Positions 8,991 to 17,454 of a stretch of DNA of 64,000 nucleotides are shown here, piece by piece. Within the stretch, counting starts at the first letter, position 1. The number at the start of each line of letters is the position of its first letter. The stretch is taken from NCBI GenBank assembly GCA_002479075.1, contig DLLG01000004.1:439081-503080 (forward strand). Direction: 5' to 3'. The notes under the pieces were generated by a model, which saw only the letters and a program-made list of their open reading frames with translations, was not told the DNA's origin and ran no database searches. Position numbers and translations under genes: made by a program. The DNA comes from Clostridiales bacterium UBA7568. GTDB lineage: Bacteria; Bacillota; Clostridia; Oscillospirales; CAG-272.

Positions 8991-9481
8991 ATATACGCAT
9001 AATACTTTGCGAGCAATTTTCGTAATGAGTGATCGTAATCGAGATAATATGCAGTTATAAGCATGCAGTATGTATTTCTTCGTTCGATAATTACAATGTA
9101 ACGTTCTTCTTCTAACAGCAAGTATATTCTTTGGTTGCTTTTATAATTTTCTTCCCATGTTTTGATTCCATCACAAGTATTGCAACCATCAAAGCAAAAG
9201 TCATTTTCAATAAATTTTCTAACCCAAGCAATTCTTTCACATCTTCGGGGATCGGGATACCGCTCCCCATTTTCCTTGTAATCCTTACTTGTTATGTGAA
9301 AGAATGTTTGTTCTCTACTATCCACCAACGGTTGTCGTCTGATTAAAACTTTTTTGCTTTCGAAAACAGGGCTTGAATCGATAAAATCTCGCTTGAATAT
9401 TTGGTAAAGAATATCGTCGTATTTCTTGAATTCCGCCCAATTGTCACATATAAGAAGTTCTGGAAGTTCTTCACAACTCAT
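8972..9481 (-). CDS. Nuclease-like partner of the DUF3800 protein
   Basis: A 169-residue cytosolic protein. Its C-terminal half reads RRCERIAWVRKFIEN, IKTWEENYKSNQRIYLLLEE and ERYIVIIERRNTYCMLITAY, a strand-rich pattern like BECR-fold RNase toxins (the RelE/EndoU/colicin E5-like group) of phage and plasmid origin. FFHITSKDYK supplies a conserved-looking His and Lys. The ATG at 9481 follows GGAGG at nine bases and overlaps the end of the DUF3800 gene by 11 bp, so the two proteins are made together. RNase activity is inferred from pattern only. The small RNA at 8924 converges on its 3' end. Confidence 0.55.
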   Translation of the reverse strand: MSCEELPELLICDNWAEFKKYDDILYQIFKRDFIDSSPVFESKKVLIRRQPLVDSREQTFFHITSKDYKENGERYPDPRRCERIAWVRKFIENDFCFDGCNTCDGIKTWEENYKSNQRIYLLLEEERYIVIIERRNTYCMLITAYYLDYDHSLRKLLAKYYAYIKQNAP

Positions 9482-10193
9482 TTTTTGTTGCCTCCCAAAT
9501 GAAAATATTGAATTTATCCTCCCGTAACAATGTGGTCTTTTTCAACGAATAGCCGCTTCTTTTTTTAATCAATTCAATTAGGTCTTTTTTTGTTTCGCTT
9601 CTGAGCTCGGACTCATTGAATTTGCGATTCGCATATACAAGTGCTCCCAACAATACATCGACCAACTGCATTGTTTGAACCTCATTGGAGCGGATCGGTT
9701 GAATGTTGCGTATAACGCTATGAGAGAAATCATACAAGCTGTTACAGCAAACGTCCGTTAGTTTTCTCGTTCTTTCCACAGAATGGGTATCCTTGATATC
9801 AACATATACGCTATACTTCAATGTTGGGGAAAATACCATTTTAAGCATTTCAAAATACATTTTGTAATAAAAATCTTCATGCGTTTGATTATACTTTTCG
9901 TGATTTAAAATTGACTTATCTGGAACTATTAACCCTCTGAAATGTAGATCGTCATTATCAAAAAAATAATCTATTAAATCCACATACAATTGTTTTTTTA
10001 CTGGTGAAACCTTCGTCCATTTCACCTCTGCGTTTGGTTTAACCCCATTTCTAATTTTGATATCTCTTATTCTCTGATTTATCTCTCGCACTTTATGTTT
10101 ACTACACCAGAGTCCTCCAAGTCCCATTACGTTTATACCGTCATTTTCCAAATGGCAACTTTCGTCACAATAGATATTAATATCATTATCCAT
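9471..10193 (-). CDS. DUF3800 domain protein inside the hsd operon
   Basis: A 240-residue protein. It opens with INIYCDESCH (Asp10, Glu11, Ser12), the DES motif typical of DUF3800, thought to have an RNase H-like fold. Further acidic positions follow at VYVDIKDTHS and MQLVDVLLGALVY. No catalytic activity has been firmly assigned to the family as far as I know. It starts 12 bp after hsdS ends and overlaps the partner gene, so it sits inside the restriction operon between specificity and restriction subunits. That location suggests a defence-linked accessory module. Base composition is A+T-richer than hsdM. Confidence 0.8.
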   Translation of the reverse strand: MDNDINIYCDESCHLENDGINVMGLGGLWCSKHKVREINQRIRDIKIRNGVKPNAEVKWTKVSPVKKQLYVDLIDYFFDNDDLHFRGLIVPDKSILNHEKYNQTHEDFYYKMYFEMLKMVFSPTLKYSVYVDIKDTHSVERTRKLTDVCCNSLYDFSHSVIRNIQPIRSNEVQTMQLVDVLLGALVYANRKFNESELRSETKKDLIELIKKRSGYSLKKTTLLREDKFNIFIWEATKNEL

Positions 10194-10205
10194 AACTATT
10201 CTCCT

Positions 10206-11477
10206 TTACACAAGTCTAATTTTTCCGGTCAATAATTGTTGCATCATGCCCTGTTTGATCTTCTGTACTTTTTCCAACTTACGCTGGTGAAAGGTGATAA
10301 GGTTGTCGAGTTGCTGAAAATAAGCTCCTATCAAGATTTGCTCTGACTTTTTGGGCATAACAACCGGGAAATCAACAAGGATATTTTGATTGAGATGCTT
10401 AATCGTGCCCCCGGTTGCTTTTTTGCTTACATAATCCATTAAGTAAGGAGCTTTCAGATATTGAAAAAGGTACTTCTCATCAACAATATTTGCGTCTTTA
10501 ATTTGGACATTGAATACCCCTGCATTAAGTGTTGCAGGCATTGATAACCCCTGAACATACGCCACTTTTCCGAGTGTTCCATCTTTTGTGATGAGGATGC
10601 TGCCGTTATGAATTTGAATGTCTCTATCTTGTTCATAACGCGCTCGTTCAACATAGTGACAAGTCGAGAAGTTAATGGCTCCATCATTGAAATCGGTTCC
10701 TGTTATAAGCATATAGTCGCCGCTATCTAAAAACTCCGAGGTTCTGAGATTCTGCCATCCAATGCGAGCGTGTATAGCGGCAAGTTCAGACAGCTTACGC
10801 TGTTCCCAAGCGCCCGTAAATCCAGGCAAGCGCATACGCGGGACCGTTTCTCCATTTTGCGGGAACATCTGTTGCAGACAAGCTGTTTTGATGGACTTAT
10901 ACTTTGCAATCAGTTTTTCAAGTGAAGAAATCATTCCGTCCACATCCGAAAGTGCTTCGGCAATGCGTTGCTGCTCCGGAAGTGGGGGACAAATAACCAT
11001 AAGGCTTGAAACCTTATCTTTATTAAGATTTTTAACGCTACTGCCTGCTGCCATCCCGATATACTGCTTGTAAATAATTTTGGATGATAGTAAGTAGTAA
11101 AGGTATTCGGTCGAAAAAGCGTGACCGTACTCTTGTATTGTGAGCCAACCATCATGGATGCAGCCGTTTGTTCGAAGGATATATGGCCTTCCGAAACTCA
11201 TACTGTTCGATAAAATAAAATCTCCAATGTGTACTTCTCTTGACATTGCAATGCCATCGGGGCTTATTTTTTCTTGGGTAGAATAAATGTACTTGTCGTT
11301 TTCTCTTACATCGCCAATCTTTATCCAGTTCACCCCATTTGGTGAATTCGTTATATAGCTTTGAATCGGTCGAGGCGATCCACCTCGATATACTTTCGCA
11401 GCCTTCCCAAGTAAGAGGAGTTCCCAATCCTCCGGAATCACACCAACCTCGGTCTGTTTATAGCCCTTATTTACCAT
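10206..11477 (-). CDS. hsdS: Type I restriction-modification specificity subunit HsdS
   Basis: A 423-residue DNA-recognition subunit. Two target-recognition domains, about residues 1-185 and 215-405, each end in the usual coiled-coil spacer: CPPLPEQQRIAEALSDVDGM with IAKYKSIKTACLQQMF, and QILIGAYFQQLDNLITFHQR with LEKVQKIKQGMMQQLLTGKI. Each domain reads half of a bipartite site; the site itself cannot be predicted here. The ATG overlaps the hsdM end by 7 bp. Only one hsdS and no adjacent recombinase or inverted partial copy is present, so phase-variable shuffling is not suggested. Confidence 0.95.
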   Translation of the reverse strand: MVNKGYKQTEVGVIPEDWELLLLGKAAKVYRGGSPRPIQSYITNSPNGVNWIKIGDVRENDKYIYSTQEKISPDGIAMSREVHIGDFILSNSMSFGRPYILRTNGCIHDGWLTIQEYGHAFSTEYLYYLLSSKIIYKQYIGMAAGSSVKNLNKDKVSSLMVICPPLPEQQRIAEALSDVDGMISSLEKLIAKYKSIKTACLQQMFPQNGETVPRMRLPGFTGAWEQRKLSELAAIHARIGWQNLRTSEFLDSGDYMLITGTDFNDGAINFSTCHYVERARYEQDRDIQIHNGSILITKDGTLGKVAYVQGLSMPATLNAGVFNVQIKDANIVDEKYLFQYLKAPYLMDYVSKKATGGTIKHLNQNILVDFPVVMPKKSEQILIGAYFQQLDNLITFHQRKLEKVQKIKQGMMQQLLTGKIRLV

Positions 11478-13915
11478 ACAAACCCCATCCTTTCAAGCTG
11501 CGCCTTTACTTTGGCTTCGTATGACTCAAGTTCCGATTCAAGCTCGGGCAGGGTATTTTCGTAACGCTCGGCAAGCGCGGTAATGCGTCCGGCGATCTCA
11601 TGGGAGGTGGAGGTATACAGGGCTTTGATACCGGCAAAAATGGTGTAATACCACTTGCGGTTGACAAGCAGTTCCTTGATTGCATCCATGGACAGAAGAT
11701 GGTATTTTTCTTTGCAGGCTTCATCAAGTGCGGCGTTCAGTTCTTTGACGATCTTTGCATACTGCTTTACTTTATCGCACAGCTTCGTATATTCGCAAAG
11801 TATTCTGTATTCTTCACTGTCGGGCGCAGACTTCTTCAATTCTTTGATCCGGTCATTCACCTTTTTTGCATCTACGGCATTATTATCATTTAGACAATCA
11901 AAAAGAACGCCATCCTCTGCGGTCTGTTCTTCGACCATTTCATCCAACTTGCTTTGTGTCTCGTCAACAACAGCCTGCGCTTCGTCAATCTTCGCGCGCT
12001 CTGCCGCAAAATACTGCGCCTCGATCAAAGATTTCGGAATGAGCTTGCCGTCCCAACCTTTATATTTTCTTTTTTCCTTTTTCGTCTTTTTGTCTTCCGT
12101 GACCTCATAGACATCTTCGGTTTCACGTCCTGCCTCGTATCCGTCCTGCACAAGCACAAATACATCATCCGCCATTGTTTCCTGCCAATAGGACAGCAGC
12201 ACCTGATAGACATCGTATTGATCCACAAGGTCGATGTCCTCAAACTTTGATATGAGAAGCGCCGAAAGCTCGATAATATATTTTTTGCTATCAACAAATT
12301 CGTTTATCGTGCGCAGTCCGGCATCGACCTCCTGCCGCCATGAATCAAACGCCGCATCAATCTGTTCGGCATATATGGAAAATTCCTCATCAGCATATAC
12401 GGTACTGCGAACCTCGTTTTTGTCGATATTCAGCTTATAATATCCGTCGCGTAAGGGAGAAAATAACTTTTTCTTGAGGTTTGGGAAATGCGCCCAATAC
12501 TTTTCCATAGAGTCCACATCCGCCGCCGGAATTCCACCGTGAAGATGTGCTTCGAGATCCTGCAAATCTTCCGGTTCGGAACTGTCAATATAACGCGGAA
12601 TATTCAGATTGTACGCATTTTTAATTTTAATTTCTTCATTGGGTACAAAACGGGCATACTTCGGGTCTGTTGTAATCTGCTCGTTGAAGGTAGTTACGAT
12701 TTTGTAAATATCCCGCTCGCGCAAACGATTCTTATTGCCGTCTTTGATATAGTCACGGCTTGCATCGATCATGAAAATGCCCTGACGATCATCGGCATCG
12801 GATTTGTCAATGACGATAATGCAGGCAGGAATCCCTGTACCGTAAAAGAGGTTGGCAGGTAAGCCGATAATCCCCTTGATATAGCCCTTGTCAATAATAT
12901 GCTGGCGAATGGTTGCCTCGGCATTCCCGCGGAAGAGCACACCGTGAGGCAAAATAACCGCCGCTTTGCCCGTGGATTTCAAGGATTTAAGAATGTGCAG
13001 AAGCCATGCATAATCCCCGTTCTTTTCGGGCGGCATATCCCCATAACCTGTAAAACGCCCATAATCCTTAACGCCGTCCGTCCAGTTTTTGAGTGAAAAC
13101 GGAGGATTAACCACGGCGAAATCGAAACGACGGAGCACGGAATCGTCCTTGTCATCCTTATAATGCGGATCGGAAAACGTATTGCCCGCATAGATTTCAC
13201 CCGTTGCTTTGTTGTGCAGGACGAGATTCATCTTGGCAAGGCCGGCTGTTGTGATTTCCTTTTCCTGTCCGTAAATCGCAACATCAATCGGCGCTTCATC
13301 CGCCGCACGGATAAGCAATGAGCCCGAACCGCACGCAGGATCATAGACCGATGTATCGGGGTCGGTCACTTTGTCAATTCCGATGACCTTTGCAAGGATG
13401 CGTGAAACTTCGGCAGGCGTGTAGAACTGCCCTTTGCTTTTGCCGCTCTCTGTTGCGAAATTACGCATAAGATACTCATACGCATCACCGAGAATATCAT
13501 CACCGCCGGCTTTGTTGCTTCTGAAGTCAAATTCGGGACGCTGAAAGATGGAAACAAGTCCGGTGAGCTTATCCACCATTTCATCGCCTTTGCCAAGCTT
13601 AGACTCGTCATTAAAATGAGCGTTATCTATAACGCCGCGAAGCTGATTGTTTCCCGCATCGGCAAGCTTGGCAATGACCTTGTCCATTTTCTCGCCGATA
13701 TTTTTATCTCCTTTAATCGCAACAAGATCATCAAAGCTTCCGCCTTCGGGAATTGTAATATCCGCATATTTTACGCCTTTGAACTTGTCGGTTACATATT
13801 TGACGAACAAAAGCGTCAAAATGTAATCCTTGTACTGAGAAGCATCCATGCCTCCACGAAGTTTATCACAACTTGCCCACAAGGAGCTGTATAATTCATT
13901 CTTTTTGATTGCCAT
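11471..13915 (-). CDS. hsdM: Type I adenine methyltransferase subunit HsdM, with long C-terminal extension
   Basis: An 814-residue N6-adenine methyltransferase subunit. Motif I is DPACGSG at residues 192-198 and the catalytic motif IV is NPPF at 270-273. The N-terminal helical domain contains YKDYILTLLFVKYVTDKFKG. It is about 300 residues longer than a basic HsdM of around 500. The extra part is charged and probably coiled coil (EVTEDKKTKKEKRKYKGWDG, then IDEAQAVVDETQSKLDEMVE), a form seen in larger type I systems. It starts 22 bp after the upstream ATPase gene ends and overlaps hsdS. Confidence 0.95.
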   Translation of the reverse strand: MAIKKNELYSSLWASCDKLRGGMDASQYKDYILTLLFVKYVTDKFKGVKYADITIPEGGSFDDLVAIKGDKNIGEKMDKVIAKLADAGNNQLRGVIDNAHFNDESKLGKGDEMVDKLTGLVSIFQRPEFDFRSNKAGGDDILGDAYEYLMRNFATESGKSKGQFYTPAEVSRILAKVIGIDKVTDPDTSVYDPACGSGSLLIRAADEAPIDVAIYGQEKEITTAGLAKMNLVLHNKATGEIYAGNTFSDPHYKDDKDDSVLRRFDFAVVNPPFSLKNWTDGVKDYGRFTGYGDMPPEKNGDYAWLLHILKSLKSTGKAAVILPHGVLFRGNAEATIRQHIIDKGYIKGIIGLPANLFYGTGIPACIIVIDKSDADDRQGIFMIDASRDYIKDGNKNRLRERDIYKIVTTFNEQITTDPKYARFVPNEEIKIKNAYNLNIPRYIDSSEPEDLQDLEAHLHGGIPAADVDSMEKYWAHFPNLKKKLFSPLRDGYYKLNIDKNEVRSTVYADEEFSIYAEQIDAAFDSWRQEVDAGLRTINEFVDSKKYIIELSALLISKFEDIDLVDQYDVYQVLLSYWQETMADDVFVLVQDGYEAGRETEDVYEVTEDKKTKKEKRKYKGWDGKLIPKSLIEAQYFAAERAKIDEAQAVVDETQSKLDEMVEEQTAEDGVLFDCLNDNNAVDAKKVNDRIKELKKSAPDSEEYRILCEYTKLCDKVKQYAKIVKELNAALDEACKEKYHLLSMDAIKELLVNRKWYYTIFAGIKALYTSTSHEIAGRITALAERYENTLPELESELESYEAKVKAQLERMGFVW

Positions 13916-13937
13916 AATTTTATCCCTATCCTACTGA

Positions 13938-15791
13938 TTATTCCGCCGTGATCTGAACTTTTTTTCCACTGAAGGCAACGCCGTATTTGAGAATGTTTCG
14001 GACGCCTTTTACAGTGAGTTCCGTCTCGTATTTCCGGTTGTCGATCTGTGCCAGTGCTTTTTCGGACAGCTCTTTCAGCTCGTCCTCCGGGCAATCTTTG
14101 GCGGCTTTGAGTTCGATCAGAATACCGGGCAGTTTGCCGTCCTTGGGGCAGAGGCAGATGTCATACCGTCCCTCGCCGGACTCACGGTTTGAGGTGATAT
14201 AAAAGCGGTTATCAAGAGTCGCGCAAAGTCCGAGGACAAGCCCGTGATAGAAATTTTCGCCGACAGTGTCGTAGCTGCTGACCGACTGCATCAGAAGCGT
14301 GCCGAGATTTTTTTGCAGGGCGGCGGTATCTCCCGAATAAATGGCTTCCTGAATTGAGATCGCCGTTGCCTGTGGCACAATGGTGTTCAGTTTTTGGAGA
14401 ATTTCTTTGTTATATACGAATGCGATTTCCTTGTTCGGCAAGGCAACCTCGCACATGAAATCCCCGCTGAAGGAAGGCTCGGAGCGGATCACCTTCAGGT
14501 AGCCTGCGACAAGCAGAAAACTATACACCGAGGACGGATTGTTTCTGACCTGCGGATAGATGACACCGGTGTCGATATAGGTGAGGAATGACTCCCCCTG
14601 CAACAATGCATTGAGTTTTTCGTAAATCGTTTCATCCGCTCCGCTGAGAATTTCGCCGATAATGTCGTTGCTACCCGTGGATTGCCAATAAGCGCGCGGC
14701 TGACAGCCGTTGCGGAAATAGTTGATCACCGACCACGGGTTGAAAATTTCGGTATTGCCGAATTTATATCCGTCATACCATTCGCAGATTTCGTCGTACT
14801 TATCTTCTGTATGATAGTAGCGCGCGACTTCCTTGACTTCATCAGCCGTGAAGCCGAAGTATTCGCTGTATTTCGTGTCCAGAATAGAATTGATGGCAAG
14901 GTTGTTCAGTCCGCTGAAAATGCTTTCTTTTGCTACGCGGAGAATGCCTGTAAGAAAACCGTAAGTCAAGTGTTTGTTATCTTTCAATCCGCCGGAAAAC
15001 AGGTTACGCATAAACCCGATAATTTCGTCGTAAAAACCCTTGATATGTCCCTGTTGGATCGGCGTATCGTATTCGTCGATGATAATGATCGGCGCAACTC
15101 TATGATACTCATGGAGCATCATAGAGAGATTTGCCAAAGCCACCGACAGTTCAACCGGGGTTACCGTGCCGGAGAGAATTTTTTCAATATATGTTTTTTC
15201 ATATTCGTTGAACACTTCGCCGTTTTTTAATTCACTGTGACGGGACACTTCCTTGGAAATCAGATCCTTAATGGAGGTAAATGTTTCTTCCCAGGTATCG
15301 CACTTCACATCTTTGAAACTAAGAAATATTACGGGATATTTGCCCTGATAACTGCGGTATTTTTCACCGCAAGCCCAAATCTTCTTGTTTTTGAAGTATA
15401 CAGAGGTATCTTCGTCTGTTTTTTCAAAGAAGGTACGAATCATATCTATGTTCAGCGTTTTGCCGAAACGACGCGGGCGCGTGAAAAGCGAGACCATCGG
15501 ACGCTCATCAAGAAAATCCTTGATCATCATGGTCTTGTCAATGTAATAGTATTCGGTTGATGCCAAGCGATAATCGGAAATACCGATAGGCAGAGGCAGA
15601 TTGGGCTGTCGGATATATGATACGGGTTTGATTCTTCCATCCGTTGGCTTTTCCGTCCCGACAGGAATTGTCCACACGCGTCCCTTTTTGACCGCGCCTT
15701 TTATTTTACCTTCTCCGCAGAGCTTGCTGACCTGTCTGTCGCTGATATTCCAGAGACTTGCCGCCTCTTTTGTACTCATCATTTTTTGCAT
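13938..15791 (-). CDS. AAA-ATPase-like / PD-(D/E)xK protein with N-terminal HTH
   Basis: A 617-residue protein. Residues 1-45 resemble an excisionase/MerR-like winged helix (STKEAASLWNISDRQVSKLC). The middle is the AAA-ATPase-like family: LFTRPRRFGKTLNIDMIRTF carries the P-loop variant and IIIIDEYDTPIQ the Walker B. The C-terminal segment, GRYDICLCPKDGKLPGILIE then LKAAKD, gives a PD-(D/E)xK nuclease site. This architecture is widespread in gut anaerobes, sometimes in many copies, with no agreed function. It is the first gene of the leftward operon feeding hsdM, and its promoter region carries four copies of a 10-mer. A role in defence or self-regulation is inference. Confidence 0.85.
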   Translation of the reverse strand: MQKMMSTKEAASLWNISDRQVSKLCGEGKIKGAVKKGRVWTIPVGTEKPTDGRIKPVSYIRQPNLPLPIGISDYRLASTEYYYIDKTMMIKDFLDERPMVSLFTRPRRFGKTLNIDMIRTFFEKTDEDTSVYFKNKKIWACGEKYRSYQGKYPVIFLSFKDVKCDTWEETFTSIKDLISKEVSRHSELKNGEVFNEYEKTYIEKILSGTVTPVELSVALANLSMMLHEYHRVAPIIIIDEYDTPIQQGHIKGFYDEIIGFMRNLFSGGLKDNKHLTYGFLTGILRVAKESIFSGLNNLAINSILDTKYSEYFGFTADEVKEVARYYHTEDKYDEICEWYDGYKFGNTEIFNPWSVINYFRNGCQPRAYWQSTGSNDIIGEILSGADETIYEKLNALLQGESFLTYIDTGVIYPQVRNNPSSVYSFLLVAGYLKVIRSEPSFSGDFMCEVALPNKEIAFVYNKEILQKLNTIVPQATAISIQEAIYSGDTAALQKNLGTLLMQSVSSYDTVGENFYHGLVLGLCATLDNRFYITSNRESGEGRYDICLCPKDGKLPGILIELKAAKDCPEDELKELSEKALAQIDNRKYETELTVKGVRNILKYGVAFSGKKVQITAE

Positions 15792-15822
15792 AACGATCCC
15801 CCAAGTACATTTTTACAGGTAC

Positions 15823-15851
15823 AGTATATCATATTATCGGAACAATGTCAA
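15823..15851 (-). promoter_or_regulatory. Promoter of the ATPase-hsd operon
   Basis: Read on the minus strand, TTGACA (complement of 15846-15851), a 17 bp spacer and TATACT (complement of 15823-15828). The ATG at 15791 follows a GGGGGA ribosome site. Confidence 0.8.
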
Positions 15852-15910
15852 GAACTTTGTTCGGAACAATAGTCGGAACTATATATTTCTGCTCTCGTGT
15901 ATTGTTCCGA
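15837..15910. repeat. Four copies of a TCGGAACAAT 10-mer at the operon promoter
   Basis: TCGGAACAAT at 15837-15846 and 15861-15870, TCGGAACTAT at 15873-15882, and the inverted ATTGTTCCGA at 15901-15910. The first copy overlaps the -35 and spacer. The arrangement looks like a multi-site operator; the HTH-bearing first gene of the operon is the obvious candidate binder. From 15911 to 16097 nothing else is seen except a U-less hairpin (GGGGCAGGC/GCCTGTCCC near 15918-15944). Confidence 0.65.
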
Positions 15911-16097
15911 TAGAAAAGGGGCAGGCGATTTTGCCTGTCCCTTGGGTGCATCATCTGATAAAAAGGTGTAAATACGAATTTTTGCCGCATGCTATGTCGG
16001 CCTCGAAAGGTTTCTGCTTAGTTTCTCGCTGTGCCGACGGAATTTGAAAATCGTTTTCTTTGCCTATCGCGCATCAGCCTTTGCACTGTGAAACGAG

Positions 16098-16126
16098 TTG
16101 ACTTCCAACCGATTTTATGCTATACT
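16098..16126 (+). promoter_or_regulatory. Promoter of DUF1871-like gene
   Basis: TTGACT at 16098-16103, 17 bp spacer, TATACT at 16121-16126. A GGAGGG ribosome site precedes the ATG at 16162. Confidence 0.75.
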
Positions 16127-16161
16127 GAAGGCAGAAAAAGCATTTTGATCGGAGGGAACAA

Positions 16162-16407
16162 ATGACTAAAGATATTATAAAATCCGTCGTTGATAAAGCC
16201 GATCCGATTGGGTTGCTCGGAATGTGTTGCCCGGCAGATGAATATGACTCCGAAGTCGAGATGATATTTGCACGCATCCGAAAAGGTATGTCCGTAGACG
16301 AAATCGCTAATATCATTTATGCCGTGTTTTTTGAAATGTTCAGCGAATCCGTTGACATTAAGCTCTGTGATACTATGGCATATGAAATGCTCTCACTTGA
16401 TTGCTGA
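16162..16407 (+). CDS. Small DUF1871-like protein
   Basis: An 81-residue acidic cytosolic protein. DPIGLLGMCCPADEYDSEVE followed by SVDEIANIIYAVFFEMF matches the pattern of DUF1871 (a small family with aspartate-rich DEYD and a C-terminal helix). Function unknown; similar proteins occur singly or in toxin-immunity neighbourhoods. It has its own good promoter and ribosome site and is the last gene before the tRNA-derived junction at 16556. Confidence 0.65.
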   Translation: MTKDIIKSVVDKADPIGLLGMCCPADEYDSEVEMIFARIRKGMSVDEIANIIYAVFFEMFSESVDIKLCDTMAYEMLSLDC

Positions 16408-16555
16408 CCACATCTTTGACCACTTACGGCTTCGGACTACCCGGATTCAGTGCCGCGAAGAGCACACGAAAGCAGTCAATCCGGACGCAAAAGCCCCGAA
16501 AAGCCCATAAAATCACGTAAAAAATCGGGTTTTTAGCGTTTGGGAGCAAGTTCAA

Positions 16556-16583
16556 GCAGGTTCGACTCCTGTCATCCCGACCA
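16556..16583 (+). other. tRNA 3' end fragment, probable attachment site
   Basis: GCAGG-TTCGACT-CCTGT is a complete T-arm, followed by CATCCCGA and CCA, the 3' acceptor strand. The matching 5' half (expected to begin CGGGATG) is absent upstream, so this is not a working tRNA gene. The sequence resembles bacterial tRNA-Pro 3' ends. A strong terminator follows at once, as after a native tRNA gene. I infer the duplicated core left by site-specific integration, marking the right edge of the island that holds the integrase at 1-642. The 16408-16555 stretch holds no supported gene; it may contain remnants of an earlier element. Confidence 0.65.
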
Positions 16584-16592
16584 AGTGCGAAT

Positions 16593-16639
16593 AATCCGAA
16601 CACTTTCCGAATAGGAAAAGTGTTCGGATTTTTTGTTTT
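16593..16639 (+). terminator. Strong terminator after the tRNA fragment
   Basis: AATCCGAACACTTT pairs with its complement ending at 16630, followed by TTTTTTGTTTT. Its placement ten bases after CCA suggests that it is the original terminator of the target tRNA gene. The stretch 16640-16705 shows nothing else. Confidence 0.85.
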
Positions 16640-16797
16640 ATTTGAATACTCTGATTTTAATAGCAAAAAACGAAAAAAATCAATACAAACTCAGTATTTT
16701 TATGGTATAATGAAGCAGTAATTTCACTTTTACAAAAGGGAATAACATTAATTTAAGGCGTGTTTGAGCACGTTTTGGGGAAGCTGTGAGGTAACTG

Positions 16798-17454
16798 ATG
16801 AATATCGCAGATAGCATTATCAAAAACAAATTAAAAAACGTATACTTTATTTGGGGCAGCGGAAAAACAACCATAGCAAATCGCTTGAATGAAAAATACG
16901 GCTTTTACGTTTACAGTACTGACGAAAGCCGAAACCGTCAAATGAAATTAGCCAATCCTGTTGACCAACCTTATATGTGTCGTGACTTTGAAAAAGAATA
17001 CGGTGTCAAAAGCTTTTGGGAGCTGCCAAAAGAGATAATTGCGGAGCGCGAAACGCACTTCGTTGCAGAAATGACGCCGATGATGGTTGCCGAACTCATT
17101 CAGCTTTCTTCCTTACATAAGATTATCATTTGTGAAGGGGATATTGATTATTATGCCATTGCTCCGGTTGCAACCAATATGGTCCATCTTTGCAACCAGA
17201 GTACGTCTTTTGATTGGTTTGACCGCCCCGATCACGAAAACATACGCGATACTGTTGCCAAGCGGACGGATTTGAGCGATGAAGAAAAACAACGGGTTAT
17301 AGAGAAAGCTTATGAATGCGTTACCCCTGCCGAATTGAGCGCACCCGGTTGGGTCACGGAGCTTGGTATCAAAAATATTATTTGGAACGACCACACAAGC
17401 ATAGACACTACTGCGGCCGAGGTTGCCGAATATTTTGGATTTACCGAGAAATGA
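16798..17454 (+). CDS. P-loop kinase-like protein with shortened Walker A
   Basis: A 218-residue cytosolic protein resembling small nucleoside/shikimate-type kinases or uncharacterised AAA_33-like P-loop proteins. The P-loop reads NVYFIWGSGKTTIANRL; only GSGKT remains, whereas GxxxxGK[ST] is expected, as if three residues were deleted in frame. YVYSTDESRN follows where such kinases place a substrate-binding Asp. The C-terminal end VAEYFGF is typical of the group. TATAAT at 16706-16711 and GAGG before the ATG support expression. With the loop shortened, nucleotide binding may be impaired, so the gene may be inactive or divergent. Neighbours give no pathway. Confidence 0.6.
   Translation: MNIADSIIKNKLKNVYFIWGSGKTTIANRLNEKYGFYVYSTDESRNRQMKLANPVDQPYMCRDFEKEYGVKSFWELPKEIIAERETHFVAEMTPMMVAELIQLSSLHKIIICEGDIDYYAIAPVATNMVHLCNQSTSFDWFDRPDHENIRDTVAKRTDLSDEEKQRVIEKAYECVTPAELSAPGWVTELGIKNIIWNDHTSIDTTAAEVAEYFGFTEK

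Noticed and set aside
10206..11477. Phase-variable hsdS shuffling
   Set aside because: No second hsdS, inverted half-gene or local recombinase was found next to the operon.
15837..15910. Short CRISPR-like array
   Set aside because: Four 10-mers with unequal spacing and mixed orientation at a promoter fit an operator, not repeats and spacers. No CRISPR array was seen elsewhere in the window.
16319..16510. Possible C-terminus of an old integrase before the tRNA fragment
   Set aside because: The basic tail (AKAPKSP-like) would suit a recombinase end, but there is no catalytic motif, so I leave the stretch as unassigned.
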